This document shows, in pieces, positions 47,645-55,203 of a stretch of 64,000 nt of DNA. The stretch's first letter is position 1. Each line of letters opens with the position of its first letter. The DNA is taken from assembly GCF_014652555.1 (NCBI RefSeq), contig NZ_BMZA01000003.1:62001-126000 (forward strand), given 5' to 3'. The DNA comes from Novosphingobium colocasiae. GTDB lineage: Bacteria; Pseudomonadota; Alphaproteobacteria; Sphingomonadales; Sphingomonadaceae. The notes beneath the pieces are model-generated. The model saw nothing but the letters and a program-made list of their open reading frames with translations. It ran no database searches and was not told where the DNA came from. Both the position numbers and the translations under genes were made by a program.

Positions 47645-48781
47645 ATGGAGTGCACGGACCCGGTTGAACCGCTGGACGCCTCGTTCGATCTGATTGCCCG
47701 CCAGGACGCGGCGGAAGAAGCCATCGGCGCGCTGCGCGGCGATGTCGAGGAAGTGAAATCGCGGCTGGAGCGGGTGGGCCGCTTTGCCGGCCGTCCGCAG
47801 ATCGGCGGAGGCGCGGCACCGAGCCTGGAGGTGAAGGGCTTCATCGACGGCTATCTGCGCCGGGGGCGTGAGACCGAGCTCAAGTCGTTCAATGGCGCGG
47901 TGGCGGGCGAGGGCGGCTATGCCGTGCCGCGCGAGATCGACGACCTGATTGCGGCGAGGCTCAAGGCGATCAGCCCGATCCGGTCGATCGCGCAAGTGGT
48001 GCGTACCGGCACCGCCGGGTACCGCAAGCTGATCACCACCAGCGGCGTCGCTTCGGGCTGGGTGAGCGAGACCGGGGTGCGACCGGAAACCGCCACGCCG
48101 ACCTTTGCGGAAATCGCTCCGCCTTCGGGCGAGCTGTATGCCAATCCGGCGGCGAGCCAGGCGATGCTGGATGATGCCCAGTTCGACGTCCAGTCGTGGC
48201 TGGCGAACGAGATCGCCGGAGAGTTCGCCCGGGCCGAAGGCGCGGCGTTCGTGAACGGCACCGGTACCAACCAGCCCAAGGGCTTTCTGGGGGCGACGAC
48301 CAGTACGGCGGCGGACAGTGCCCGCACCTTCGGACAGTTGCAGCACATCGTATCGGGCAACGCGACCGGCTTCGACGCCTCTCCTGAGCTCAAGCTGATC
48401 GATCTGGTGCAGTCGCTCAAGTCCGGCCACCGGCAGGGCGCAACTTGGGTGATGAATTCGCGGACGCTGGCGAGCGTCCGCAAGCTCAAGGCGGCGGACG
48501 GATCGTTCCTGTGGCAGCCGGGTATCGTCGATGGTCAGCCCAACCGCCTGCTGGGCTATGCCGTGATCGAGGCCGAGGACATGCCCGATATCGGCGCCAA
48601 CGCCTATCCGATCGCCTTCGGCAATTTCCGCGCCGGCTATCTGATCGCCGAGCGCAGCACCACGACGATCCTGCGCGATCCCTATACCAACAAGCCGTTC
48701 GTCAACTTCTACGCGACGAAGCGGATCGGCGGGCAGGTGCTGGACAGCGACGCGATCAAGCTGATCAAAATCTCGACCTGA
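47645..48781 (+). CDS. HK97-type major capsid protein (gp5)
   Basis: Builds the GTA head. 378 residues from ATG 47645 (AAAGG 8 bp upstream; ATG 47639 is too close to that site). An N-terminal coiled-coil delta-domain (about 1-65: 'EEAIGALRGDVEEVKSRLERV') is likely removed by the protease; the mature fold starts near 'LEVKGFIDGYLRRGRETELK'. Seen: 'GGYAVPREIDDLIAARLKAIS', 'SVASGWVSETGVRPETATPT' type loop, 'FVNGTGTNQPKGFLG', 'WVMNSRTLASVRKLK', and 'NRLLGYAVIEAEDMPDIG'. Followed by two strong hairpins. Confidence 0.95.
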   Translation: MECTDPVEPLDASFDLIARQDAAEEAIGALRGDVEEVKSRLERVGRFAGRPQIGGGAAPSLEVKGFIDGYLRRGRETELKSFNGAVAGEGGYAVPREIDDLIAARLKAISPIRSIAQVVRTGTAGYRKLITTSGVASGWVSETGVRPETATPTFAEIAPPSGELYANPAASQAMLDDAQFDVQSWLANEIAGEFARAEGAAFVNGTGTNQPKGFLGATTSTAADSARTFGQLQHIVSGNATGFDASPELKLIDLVQSLKSGHRQGATWVMNSRTLASVRKLKAADGSFLWQPGIVDGQPNRLLGYAVIEAEDMPDIGANAYPIAFGNFRAGYLIAERSTTTILRDPYTNKPFVNFYATKRIGGQVLDSDAIKLIKIST

Positions 48782-48805
48782 CGCCCGACGTGGCGGCAGT
48801 CTGGC

Positions 48806-48879
48806 GACCGGCCTTCCCCGCCGGTCCGCCCCAGCGCCGCCCGCCCGCGCCGCCTGGCTCCCCTGCGGGCGGCGCGGGC
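48806..48879 (+). terminator. Tandem hairpins after the capsid gene
   Basis: Hairpin 1: GACCGGC (48806-48812) with GCCGGTC (48820-48826). Hairpin 2: GCCCGCGCCGCC (48843-48854) with its perfect complement (48868-48879), 13-nt loop, followed by CCTTCGGTTTCCC without a run of T. They occupy the largest gap inside the GTA cluster. Expected effect is partial termination or mRNA protection, giving more capsid than tail protein. Confidence 0.6.
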
Positions 48880-48917
48880 CCTTCGGTTTCCCGACCTTGC
48901 CAGAAACGGAGATGCCC

Positions 48918-49466
48918 ATGAACCGGCACATCCTTACCCCGCCGGTGCTGCCGCCTTCGGCGCTGGCCGAGCTCAAGCAGTGGCTCGGCATCACCACCGC
49001 GCACGACGACGCGCCGCTGGCGGCGCTGATCGCGACGAGCCTGGACGTCTGCGAGGGTTTTACCGGCCAGATGCCGCTGGCCGCGAGTTGCGAGGAACTG
49101 CTGCCGGCGTGCGGCGGCTGGCAGGCGCTGGCGACGCGGCCGGTGCAGGCGATCGCCGGGCTGAGCCGGATCGCCGCCGATGGCACCCTGACCGCGCTGG
49201 CGACCGGCGATTACGAGACCGACCTTGGCCCTGACGGCACCGGCCGGGTACGGCTGCTGCAACCGGCGCTGCCGGGGCGGCTGGTAGTGTCGTTCACGGC
49301 CGGGCTCGTGCCCGAATGGGAAGACCTGCCGGATTCGCTGCGCCATGGCCTGATCCGGCTGGCCGCGCACCAGCATCGCCAGCGCGAGAGCGGCGGCGGT
49401 GCGATCCTCCCCCCGGCTTCGGTGGCGGCGCTGTGGCGGCCTTGGCGCAGGCTGCGGATCGCATGA
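48918..49466 (+). CDS. GTA head-tail connector (gp6)
   Basis: 182 residues from ATG 48918, preferred to 48912 because GGAG stands 6 bp ahead of it. Seen: 'SALAELKQWLGIT' and 'DDAPLAALIATSLDVCEGFT' (the phage connector/gp6-like N-terminal helices), 'ATRPVQAIAGLSRIAADG' and 'LVVSFTAGLVPEWEDLPDSL', followed by 'RHGLIRLAAHQHRQR'. This is the phiE125 gp8/HK97 gp6 type adaptor that plugs below the portal. Overlaps the next gene by 4 bp. Confidence 0.88.
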   Translation: MNRHILTPPVLPPSALAELKQWLGITTAHDDAPLAALIATSLDVCEGFTGQMPLAASCEELLPACGGWQALATRPVQAIAGLSRIAADGTLTALATGDYETDLGPDGTGRVRLLQPALPGRLVVSFTAGLVPEWEDLPDSLRHGLIRLAAHQHRQRESGGGAILPPASVAALWRPWRRLRIA

Positions 49467-49657
49467 GCGGGCCATTGATTACGGCGGCGGCGGGCGCGGG
49501 GCTGACGCGGATCGCGGAGGCGCTGGTCCGGCAGGTCGGCGCAGTGGCGCGGGCCCGGCGGGTTGCGCGCATCCTGCAGGCGACCGGTGACGCGCGGCGC
49601 TGGCGCAGTGCGGCGCTGCTGTGGCCGACTGGGGGAGGACAAGACCCATGGAAATAG
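49463..49657 (+). CDS. Short GTA-cluster protein at the gp7 (head-tail stopper) position
   Basis: 64 residues ('LITAAAGAGLTRIAEALVRQ', 'ARRVARILQATGDARRWRSA'), basic and helical. Four-bp overlap with the connector and 10-bp overlap with the DUF3168 gene show it is translated in the operon. In the Rhodobacter GTA this slot holds a longer stopper protein of about 110 residues; this one is too short for that fold and no similarity is visible. Either a reduced stopper or a replacement. Confidence 0.6.
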   Translation: MSGPLITAAAGAGLTRIAEALVRQVGAVARARRVARILQATGDARRWRSAALLWPTGGGQDPWK

Positions 49658-50037
49658 CCTTGCGCGCCACGCTGATCGACTGGCTGGCGGGCGATCCGGC
49701 GCTGGCCGGGGAACTCAACGCCATCGTCGAGGAGGCACCGTCGCGGGCGAGCCTGCCGTGGCTCGCCATCGTCGCCAGCGCCAGCACCGACTGGAGCAAC
49801 AAGACCATGCCGGGCCGCGAGGTGCGGGTGGCGCTGGAGCTGCAGTGTCGGGGCGATGCCCCGGATGCCGCCGCGCAACTGGTCGCGGCGATCGAAGCGC
49901 GGGTGGGCAGTCTGCCGCGCGAGCAGGCGGGCCTTGCGGTGACGTCCACCCGCTTCCTGCGCGCCCGTGCCGAACAGCGCGGCGAGAGCCGGCGCGCGAT
50001 CCTGATCGAATACGCATTCCGGCTGCTGGCCGCCTGA
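49648..50037 (+). CDS. GTA tail terminator, DUF3168 (gp8)
   Basis: 129 residues from ATG 49648 with a GGGGGAGGA ribosome site. Seen: 'ALRATLIDWLAGDPALAGEL', 'LPWLAIVASASTDWSNKTMPG' and 'GREVRVALELQCRGD', 'AIEARVGSLP', the DUF3168 pattern (HK97 gp10-like). It closes the tail tube at the head junction. Confidence 0.88.
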   Translation: MEIALRATLIDWLAGDPALAGELNAIVEEAPSRASLPWLAIVASASTDWSNKTMPGREVRVALELQCRGDAPDAAAQLVAAIEARVGSLPREQAGLAVTSTRFLRARAEQRGESRRAILIEYAFRLLAA

Positions 50038-50069
50038 CTTTTCCCGAACCCGTTTCAAGGAGTGAGCCC

Positions 50070-50477
50070 ATGACCGCCCAGAAAGGCAGCGCTTTCCTGC
50101 TCAAGATTTCCGACGGTGCGACCCCGGCCGTGTACCAGACGGTGGCGGGCCTGCGCACCACGCAGCTTTCGGTGACCGGCGATGCCGTGGTCATCACCCA
50201 CAAGGACAGCGGCGGCTGGCGCGAGCTGCTTTCGGGAGCCGGGGTGCGATCGGTTTCGGTCAGCGCGGCGGGCATCTTCCTGGGCAGCGCGGCCGAAACC
50301 AAGGTACGCACCAATGCGATGGCGGGAACGCTCGACGATTACGAGCTGAGCTTCGAGGACGGTGCGCGGCTGCGCGGGCAGTTCCTGGTCCAGCGGCTGG
50401 ACTATGCCGGCGATTTCAACGGCGAGCGCAACTATACCATGCAGTTGGAAAGCTCCGGCGCGGTGGTGAGCCTGTGA
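50070..50477 (+). CDS. GTA major tail tube protein (gp9, TP901-1 family)
   Basis: 135 residues from ATG 50070 with AAGGAG 5 bp upstream. Seen: 'AQKGSAFLLKISDG', 'YQTVAGLRTTQLSVTGDAV', 'THKDSGGWRELLSGAGVRS', 'SAAGIFLGSAAETKVRTNAM' and 'FEDGARLRGQFLVQRLDYAG', the TP901-1 major tail protein pattern. Forms the stacked rings of the tail. Overlaps gp10 by 4 bp. Confidence 0.93.
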   Translation: MTAQKGSAFLLKISDGATPAVYQTVAGLRTTQLSVTGDAVVITHKDSGGWRELLSGAGVRSVSVSAAGIFLGSAAETKVRTNAMAGTLDDYELSFEDGARLRGQFLVQRLDYAGDFNGERNYTMQLESSGAVVSL

Positions 50478-50791
50478 GCGAGCGTATCGCCAACCCGCTG
50501 CGCGGCGAGGCCAGCCTGATGATCGCCGGGACGGCGCATGTGTTGCGCCCGACATTCGCGGCGCTGGTGGCGGCCGAGAGCGAGCTGGGGCCGCTGTGCG
50601 CGCTGGTCGAGCGAGCGGCGGCGGGCGAACTGCGGCTGACGGAGATCGCCAGCCTGTTCTGGCATTGCCTGGACCGGAACGAACCGCCGAGCCGTGAGGC
50701 GGTGGGCGAGGCGATCGTGGCGGCGGGCCTGGCAGCTTGCGCGGTGCCGCTGCGCGCGGTGCTCTCGCAAATCCTGAAGGGCGCGACGTGA
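50474..50791 (+). CDS. GTA tail assembly chaperone, gp10 family
   Basis: 105 residues from GTG 50474, which overlaps the tail tube stop (GTGA). Seen: 'ANPLRGEASLMIAGTAHVLRP' and 'TFAALVAAESELGPLCALVER', the typical GTA gp10 pattern. Chaperone for the tape measure during tail assembly is the accepted role for this position. Overlaps the next gene by 4 bp. Confidence 0.88.
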   Translation: MSERIANPLRGEASLMIAGTAHVLRPTFAALVAAESELGPLCALVERAAAGELRLTEIASLFWHCLDRNEPPSREAVGEAIVAAGLAACAVPLRAVLSQILKGAT

Positions 50792-50997
50792 CGGTTCTGG
50801 CCGATCAGGCGTTGGCCCTGTGCGGGCTGGCGGCGCGGGTGCTGCTGTGGCGGCCGGATGAATTCTGGAACGCGACGCCTGCGGAACTGGCGGCGGCGCT
50901 GGGTATGAACGGCGGGGCCGAAGCCGCGCCGCCGCAATTCGACCGCGCGGCGTTGGCGCGGATTTTCGGCAATGACTGGGCAGGGCAACGAGCATGA
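50788..50997 (+). CDS. GTA tail assembly chaperone, gp10.1 (rcc01693-like)
   Basis: 69 residues from GTG 50788 (overlapping the previous stop). Seen: 'LWRPDEFWNATPAELAAALG', the defining W-x-P-x-x-F-W-x-x-T-P motif of this small phage chaperone family. Together with gp10 it probably replaces the gpG/gpGT frameshift pair of other siphophages. Overlaps the tape measure start by 4 bp. Confidence 0.88.
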   Translation: MTVLADQALALCGLAARVLLWRPDEFWNATPAELAAALGMNGGAEAAPPQFDRAALARIFGNDWAGQRA

Positions 50998-51578
50998 GCG
51001 ACGAAATCGACAGCCTGCTGATCGATGTGCGGGCGAGCACCGATGGTTTTGCGCGGGATATCGCGGCGATGCGCGCGACGGTGGATGGCGGGTTGACGCC
51101 GGGGTTCTCCAAGGCGGGTGACGTGCTGGAGCGGGGACTGACGCAGGCGATCCGGCGCGGCAGTCTGGGGTTCGAGGATTTGCGGCGGGTCGCCTTTGCT
51201 GCGCTGGACGCGATCGCCACGCAATCGGCGCGGGCGCTGATTCCCGACCTTGGCGGCGGCGATGCTGGCGGTGGAGGGCTGACTGGGGGTGCGGGCATCG
51301 GTGCCGCGCTGGGCGCGTTCCTGGGTCTGCCGGGCCGGGCGACGGGCGGCAATGTCGCGCCGGGGCGGGCCTATGTGGTAGGTGAGCGCGGACCCGAAGT
51401 GTTCGTGCCGACATCGGCCGGTCGGGTCGAGCCCGGCGGGACGGAGCGGCGCGGGCGTGATGTGCGGGTGGCAATCCAGATCAACGCCGAGCGCGGGGCG
51501 AGCGTACCGCAATCGCTGCAGCGATCATCGCGGCAGGTGGCGAGCGCGGTGCGCCGTGCGCTGGTGTTTGGCGGATAA
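50994..51578 (+). CDS. GTA tape measure protein (gp11)
   Basis: 194 residues, the short form expected for a GTA with a short tail. Seen: N-terminal 'LIDVRASTDGFARDIAAMR', Gly-rich middle ('GGGDAGGGGLTGGAGIGAAL'), and the diagnostic C-terminal 'GRAYVVGERGPEVFVPTSAG'. Length sets tail length. Ends 12 bp before the gp12 fusion gene. Confidence 0.88.
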   Translation: MSDEIDSLLIDVRASTDGFARDIAAMRATVDGGLTPGFSKAGDVLERGLTQAIRRGSLGFEDLRRVAFAALDAIATQSARALIPDLGGGDAGGGGLTGGAGIGAALGAFLGLPGRATGGNVAPGRAYVVGERGPEVFVPTSAGRVEPGGTERRGRDVRVAIQINAERGASVPQSLQRSSRQVASAVRRALVFGG

Positions 51579-51590
51579 GGGGCGAGGCAC

Positions 51591-53939
51591 ATGGCATTCT
51601 GGCTTGCCGACAGGCGTGACGGACAGGCGAGCGTCTGGATCCAGCGCTTTGATCCGCGTTTCTGGACGGTCAACTTCCCCCGGCCGATGATGGCGAGCGT
51701 GGTCTCGACCGCGCCCGATGCCTTGCGCATCGATGCCTGCTTCCTGCGTGAAGCGGACCTGGGCGGGCTGATCTGGCAGAGCGAGGACGGGCTGGACCAC
51801 CCGCTCCTGGCCTATCGCACCGATCGCAATTACGCGCATACCGTGCTGCGGTTTCGCTGGCGATCGGCCGGGATCATGCCGCTTGATGCGGTGAATGGCC
51901 CGACGCTGACGATCGAGGGGCGCGATGCCGCCGGTGCGCCGCGTACCTGGTATGTCAGGCTGTGGAACTATGCCGAGGGCGCGCCGGACGATGCGGTGAT
52001 CGCGCTGCCGTTCTCCGACCTCATGGGCGGATTTGCGCTGCCGGCCGATGCCGATCCGGTGTGGCCGGGGGATATCGACCGGCTGTTCCTTTCGTTCGTG
52101 CCGACCGGCTATGACGGGGCCAGCGCGGCGGCGCTGCCGGCCGAGGCCGAGGCGTGGATCGAGCTGACCGGGATCGCCTGCGACGGCGAACGGGCGATGC
52201 TGGAAATCGGCGATGTGATGGTGCCGCCGCATGGCCTGGGCATCGCTACCGGGTTCGACGATCAGGGGGTGCAGACCCCGGCGCGGGTGCTGCGCAATGT
52301 CCGCCAGCTCGGCTATCGCGGCTCGATCGTCCACTATGTGGGGATGAGCCATTACTACCGGCTGGCGGCGGATGGCAGCGCGTATCTGGCAGGCGATGCC
52401 GCTGATCCGCTGAACACCCCGACCCGCGCCTGGCACCGCGCGTTCTTTGCGCAGGCGGCGGCGTTGGGGTTCAGCCCGGTTATATCGCTGAGCTACGAAG
52501 TGCTCGACCAGAATTGCCCCGAGGGGTGGAAACAGCGCGACCATGCCGGGAATCCGGCGCTGACCGGCTGGGACCCGCCCAGTTCGCTGCTGTCGCCCGC
52601 CAATGCCGGGGCGATGGCCTGGCTGCAAGCCGTGGCCGCTGCATTCGCCGGGCTGATGGTGGACGCCGGGGTGCCGGTCCGCTTTCAGGTGGGCGAGCCG
52701 TGGTGGTGGACTTTCGCGGACGGCCGCATCTGCCTGTACGACGATGCCGCTGTGGCGGCGCTGGGTGGCGATCCTCCGGCGATCTTCGACATGCGCGGGG
52801 AGCTTTCGACGGCGCAGCAGGCGCTGCTGGACGATGCGGGGGCCATTCTGGCGCAGTCCACCGCCGATCTCGTCAGCGCGGTGCGGGTCGCCGTTGCGCC
52901 GGGATCGGTGGAGGCGATGGTGCTGGTGTTCAGCCCGACGCTGCTCGATCCGGCGATGCCGGAGCTGCGGCGGGCGAACCTGCCGGTGGGGTGGGCGAGC
53001 CCTGCCTTCGATCGCCTGCAGGTTGAGGACTATGACTGGCTGACCGGCGGTGCCGATGGGCTCCGGCGCAACGCCTATGCGCAGATCGACGCGCGGCTCG
53101 GCTATCCACCGGACCAGCAGGACTATCTGGCCGGCTTCGTGCCGCAGGCTGGTGATCGCCAGCAGTGGCGGGCGATCGACGCCGGGATCGACGAAGCCAT
53201 CCGCCGCGTGCCTCACGAGATCATCGTCTGGGCGCTGCCGCAAGTGGTGCGAGACGGCTTCGTCCGGCTTCCCCCGACTTCCGATCCAGCAGAGGCGAAC
53301 GATTCCATGCAGGCATTCGACGATGTAGCTTATCCGCTGGCGCTAGGGCGCGATGCGACGATCGTGCCCGAATTTTCGACCAGCGTGGCGGTGACCGCCT
53401 CGGGGTTCGAGCGGCGCAACAGCCTGTGGTCGAATGCGCGGTTGCGGTTCGACGTGGGGCCGGGGGTGCGGTCCGAGGCGGAACTGGGCGTGTTGATCGC
53501 GTTCTTTCGTGCCCGGCGCGGTCCGGCGCGGGGCTTTCTTTTGCGGGATCCGAGCGATCACAGCTCGAACATGATGATCGGAGAGCCGGGGGCTTTCGAT
53601 CAGATGCTGGGCACCGGGGACGGGCTGCGCGCGGACTTTGCGCTGATCAAGCAATATGGCGAGGGCGAGGCGCTGCAGGTGCGGCGGATCACGCGGCCGG
53701 TGGCCGCTTCGGTGATCGTCAGCGTGGACGGGGTATCGCTGGAGAGCGGCTGGACGCTGAACCCGGGCGGGATCATCACTTTCGATGACGCCCCTGTGGA
53801 CGGCGCGTTGGTGCGGGCCGGTTTCCTGTTCGATGTGCCGGTTCGGTTTGCCGAGGATCGGCTGGAGATCGCCGGGGCGGCGTTTGCGGCGGGCGATGCG
53901 CCGAGCGTGCCGATCATCGAAATCCGGGAGGCTGCATGA
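51591..53939 (+). CDS. GTA distal tail protein (gp12, DUF2460) with a large glycosidase-like N-terminal extension
   Basis: 782 residues. The C-terminal 210 (from Met573, 'QAFDDVAYPLALGRD', with 'GFERRNSLWSNARLRFDVG', 'FFRARRGPARGFLLRDPSDH') is the whole DUF2460/gp12 domain. Residues 1-572 are additional: a beta-sandwich-like region (about 80-210, 'YAHTVLRFRWRSAG', 'RTWYVRLWNYA'), then a TIM-barrel-like part with 'IATGFDDQGVQTPARVLRN', 'GFSPVISLSYEVLDQN' (Glu303), 'VRFQVGEPWWWTF' (Glu369) and 'IVWALPQVVRDG'. The two Glu on neighbouring strands resemble a retaining glycosidase pair; that is an inference. A frame error joining two genes is unlikely, since the frame is continuous with no internal stop. 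Confidence 0.82.
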   Translation: MAFWLADRRDGQASVWIQRFDPRFWTVNFPRPMMASVVSTAPDALRIDACFLREADLGGLIWQSEDGLDHPLLAYRTDRNYAHTVLRFRWRSAGIMPLDAVNGPTLTIEGRDAAGAPRTWYVRLWNYAEGAPDDAVIALPFSDLMGGFALPADADPVWPGDIDRLFLSFVPTGYDGASAAALPAEAEAWIELTGIACDGERAMLEIGDVMVPPHGLGIATGFDDQGVQTPARVLRNVRQLGYRGSIVHYVGMSHYYRLAADGSAYLAGDAADPLNTPTRAWHRAFFAQAAALGFSPVISLSYEVLDQNCPEGWKQRDHAGNPALTGWDPPSSLLSPANAGAMAWLQAVAAAFAGLMVDAGVPVRFQVGEPWWWTFADGRICLYDDAAVAALGGDPPAIFDMRGELSTAQQALLDDAGAILAQSTADLVSAVRVAVAPGSVEAMVLVFSPTLLDPAMPELRRANLPVGWASPAFDRLQVEDYDWLTGGADGLRRNAYAQIDARLGYPPDQQDYLAGFVPQAGDRQQWRAIDAGIDEAIRRVPHEIIVWALPQVVRDGFVRLPPTSDPAEANDSMQAFDDVAYPLALGRDATIVPEFSTSVAVTASGFERRNSLWSNARLRFDVGPGVRSEAELGVLIAFFRARRGPARGFLLRDPSDHSSNMMIGEPGAFDQMLGTGDGLRADFALIKQYGEGEALQVRRITRPVAASVIVSVDGVSLESGWTLNPGGIITFDDAPVDGALVRAGFLFDVPVRFAEDRLEIAGAAFAAGDAPSVPIIEIREAA

Positions 53940-54760
53940 CCAGAGCCTGGTTTTCCGGCGATCTGGAAACGGTCGCCACATTCTGGCGGGTGTGGCGGCG
54001 CGATGGGGTGACGCTGGGGTTCACGACCCACGACCGGGACTTGTGGTTTGACGGCATCAATCACCAGGCATCGCCGGGGATGGTGCCGTCCGCGATCCGC
54101 AAGTCGGCCGATCTGTCGCCCGACAGCGCCGAAGTGCTGGGCGCGCTCACACATGACGCGATCAGGGCGGCAGACATTGCCGCCGGGCGGTTCGACGGGG
54201 CTGCCATCGCCATCGGCGTGGTCGACTGGGACAGCGGCGAGGCGGAGATGCTTTACCGGGGCAGTATCGGCGTGACCGGCGAGGAAGGTGGGCAGTTCTC
54301 GGCCGACCTCGTTTCACGCAAGGCCGAATTGCTGCGCGATCCCGTGCGCCGTACCAGCCCGACCTGCCGGGCGGTGTTCTGCGGGCCGGGATGCAACCTC
54401 AATCCCGAAAAGTTCACGCAGGAGGTGACCGTGGCAGACATCGACTTCGACGCCAACGCCGTGCAGTTCGCCCCCGCACCGACGCCTGCCGATTGTCGCG
54501 ACGGCGCGGTGCGCTGGCTGGAGGGCGCGGCGGCGGGGCTGGATGCGGTGATCGTGGCGGCGAGCGATACCGGCTGGTTCGTGCTGGATGCGCCTTTGCA
54601 TCCGGGGCTGGCGATTGGGGTGGCGGCACGGCTGCGCGCAGGGTGTAACCGCACGCTTGATACCTGCGCGGTGCGGTTCGGCAATGCTATCAACTTCCAG
54701 GGCGAGCCGTATCTGCCGGGGAACGACCTGCTCGTCCGCTATCCGACGCCGCCGTCATGA
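53936..54760 (+). CDS. GTA tail hub protein, DUF2163 (gp13)
   Basis: 274 residues. Seen: N-terminal 'FWRVWRRDGVTLGFTTHDRD', 'ADLSPDSAEVLGALTHDAI', a Cys cluster 'RTSPTCRAVFCGPGCNL', and C-terminal 'GCNRTLDTCAVRFGNAINF' with 'GEPYLPGNDLL'. The five conserved Cys suggest a bound metal cluster, as proposed for GTA hub proteins. Overlaps gp12 and gp14 by 4 bp each. Confidence 0.92.
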   Translation: MTRAWFSGDLETVATFWRVWRRDGVTLGFTTHDRDLWFDGINHQASPGMVPSAIRKSADLSPDSAEVLGALTHDAIRAADIAAGRFDGAAIAIGVVDWDSGEAEMLYRGSIGVTGEEGGQFSADLVSRKAELLRDPVRRTSPTCRAVFCGPGCNLNPEKFTQEVTVADIDFDANAVQFAPAPTPADCRDGAVRWLEGAAAGLDAVIVAASDTGWFVLDAPLHPGLAIGVAARLRAGCNRTLDTCAVRFGNAINFQGEPYLPGNDLLVRYPTPPS

Positions 54761-55200
54761 CGGCCAATACACACGAGCCGGAGTTTGCCGAGGCCTTCGC
54801 CAAAGCGGCCCGGTGGCTGGTGGGCGTGCCGTTTCGGCTGCACGGCCGCGATCCGCGCACGGGTCTGGATTGCGTGGGGGTGCTGGCGAGCGCGGGCGCG
54901 GCGGCGGGGGCGGCGTGGACCTTGCCCAGCGGTTATGCCCTGCGCCATGCGCGAGTGCCCGATCTGGACGGGTTGGCGGCTGGTTTGGGGTTTGTGCCTG
55001 CGTCCGGTACGGCACGGTGCGGCGACGTGCTGGCGCTGCGGCCGGGGCCTGGTCAGGTCCATTTCGCCATCGCCACCGCAGGGCAGCGGTTCGTCCATGC
55101 CCATGCCGGCCTTGGCCGCGTGGTCGAGGGCAGGTTGCCCGAAAGCTGGCCGCGTCTTTTCCATTGGCGGCCGGCTCGGCCGCGACAGTCTGAAGGATAG
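54757..55200 (+). CDS. GTA NlpC/P60 cell-wall peptidase (gp14)
   Basis: 147 residues. Catalytic Cys in 'GLDCVGVLASAG' and two His in 'GPGQVHFAIATAG' and 'RFVHAHAGLGRVVEG' give the Cys-His-His triad of NlpC/P60 enzymes, which cut peptidoglycan stem peptides. It should open the recipient wall during DNA delivery. Ends 3 bp before gp15. Confidence 0.9.
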   Translation: MTANTHEPEFAEAFAKAARWLVGVPFRLHGRDPRTGLDCVGVLASAGAAAGAAWTLPSGYALRHARVPDLDGLAAGLGFVPASGTARCGDVLALRPGPGQVHFAIATAGQRFVHAHAGLGRVVEGRLPESWPRLFHWRPARPRQSEG

Positions 55201-55203
55201 GGC

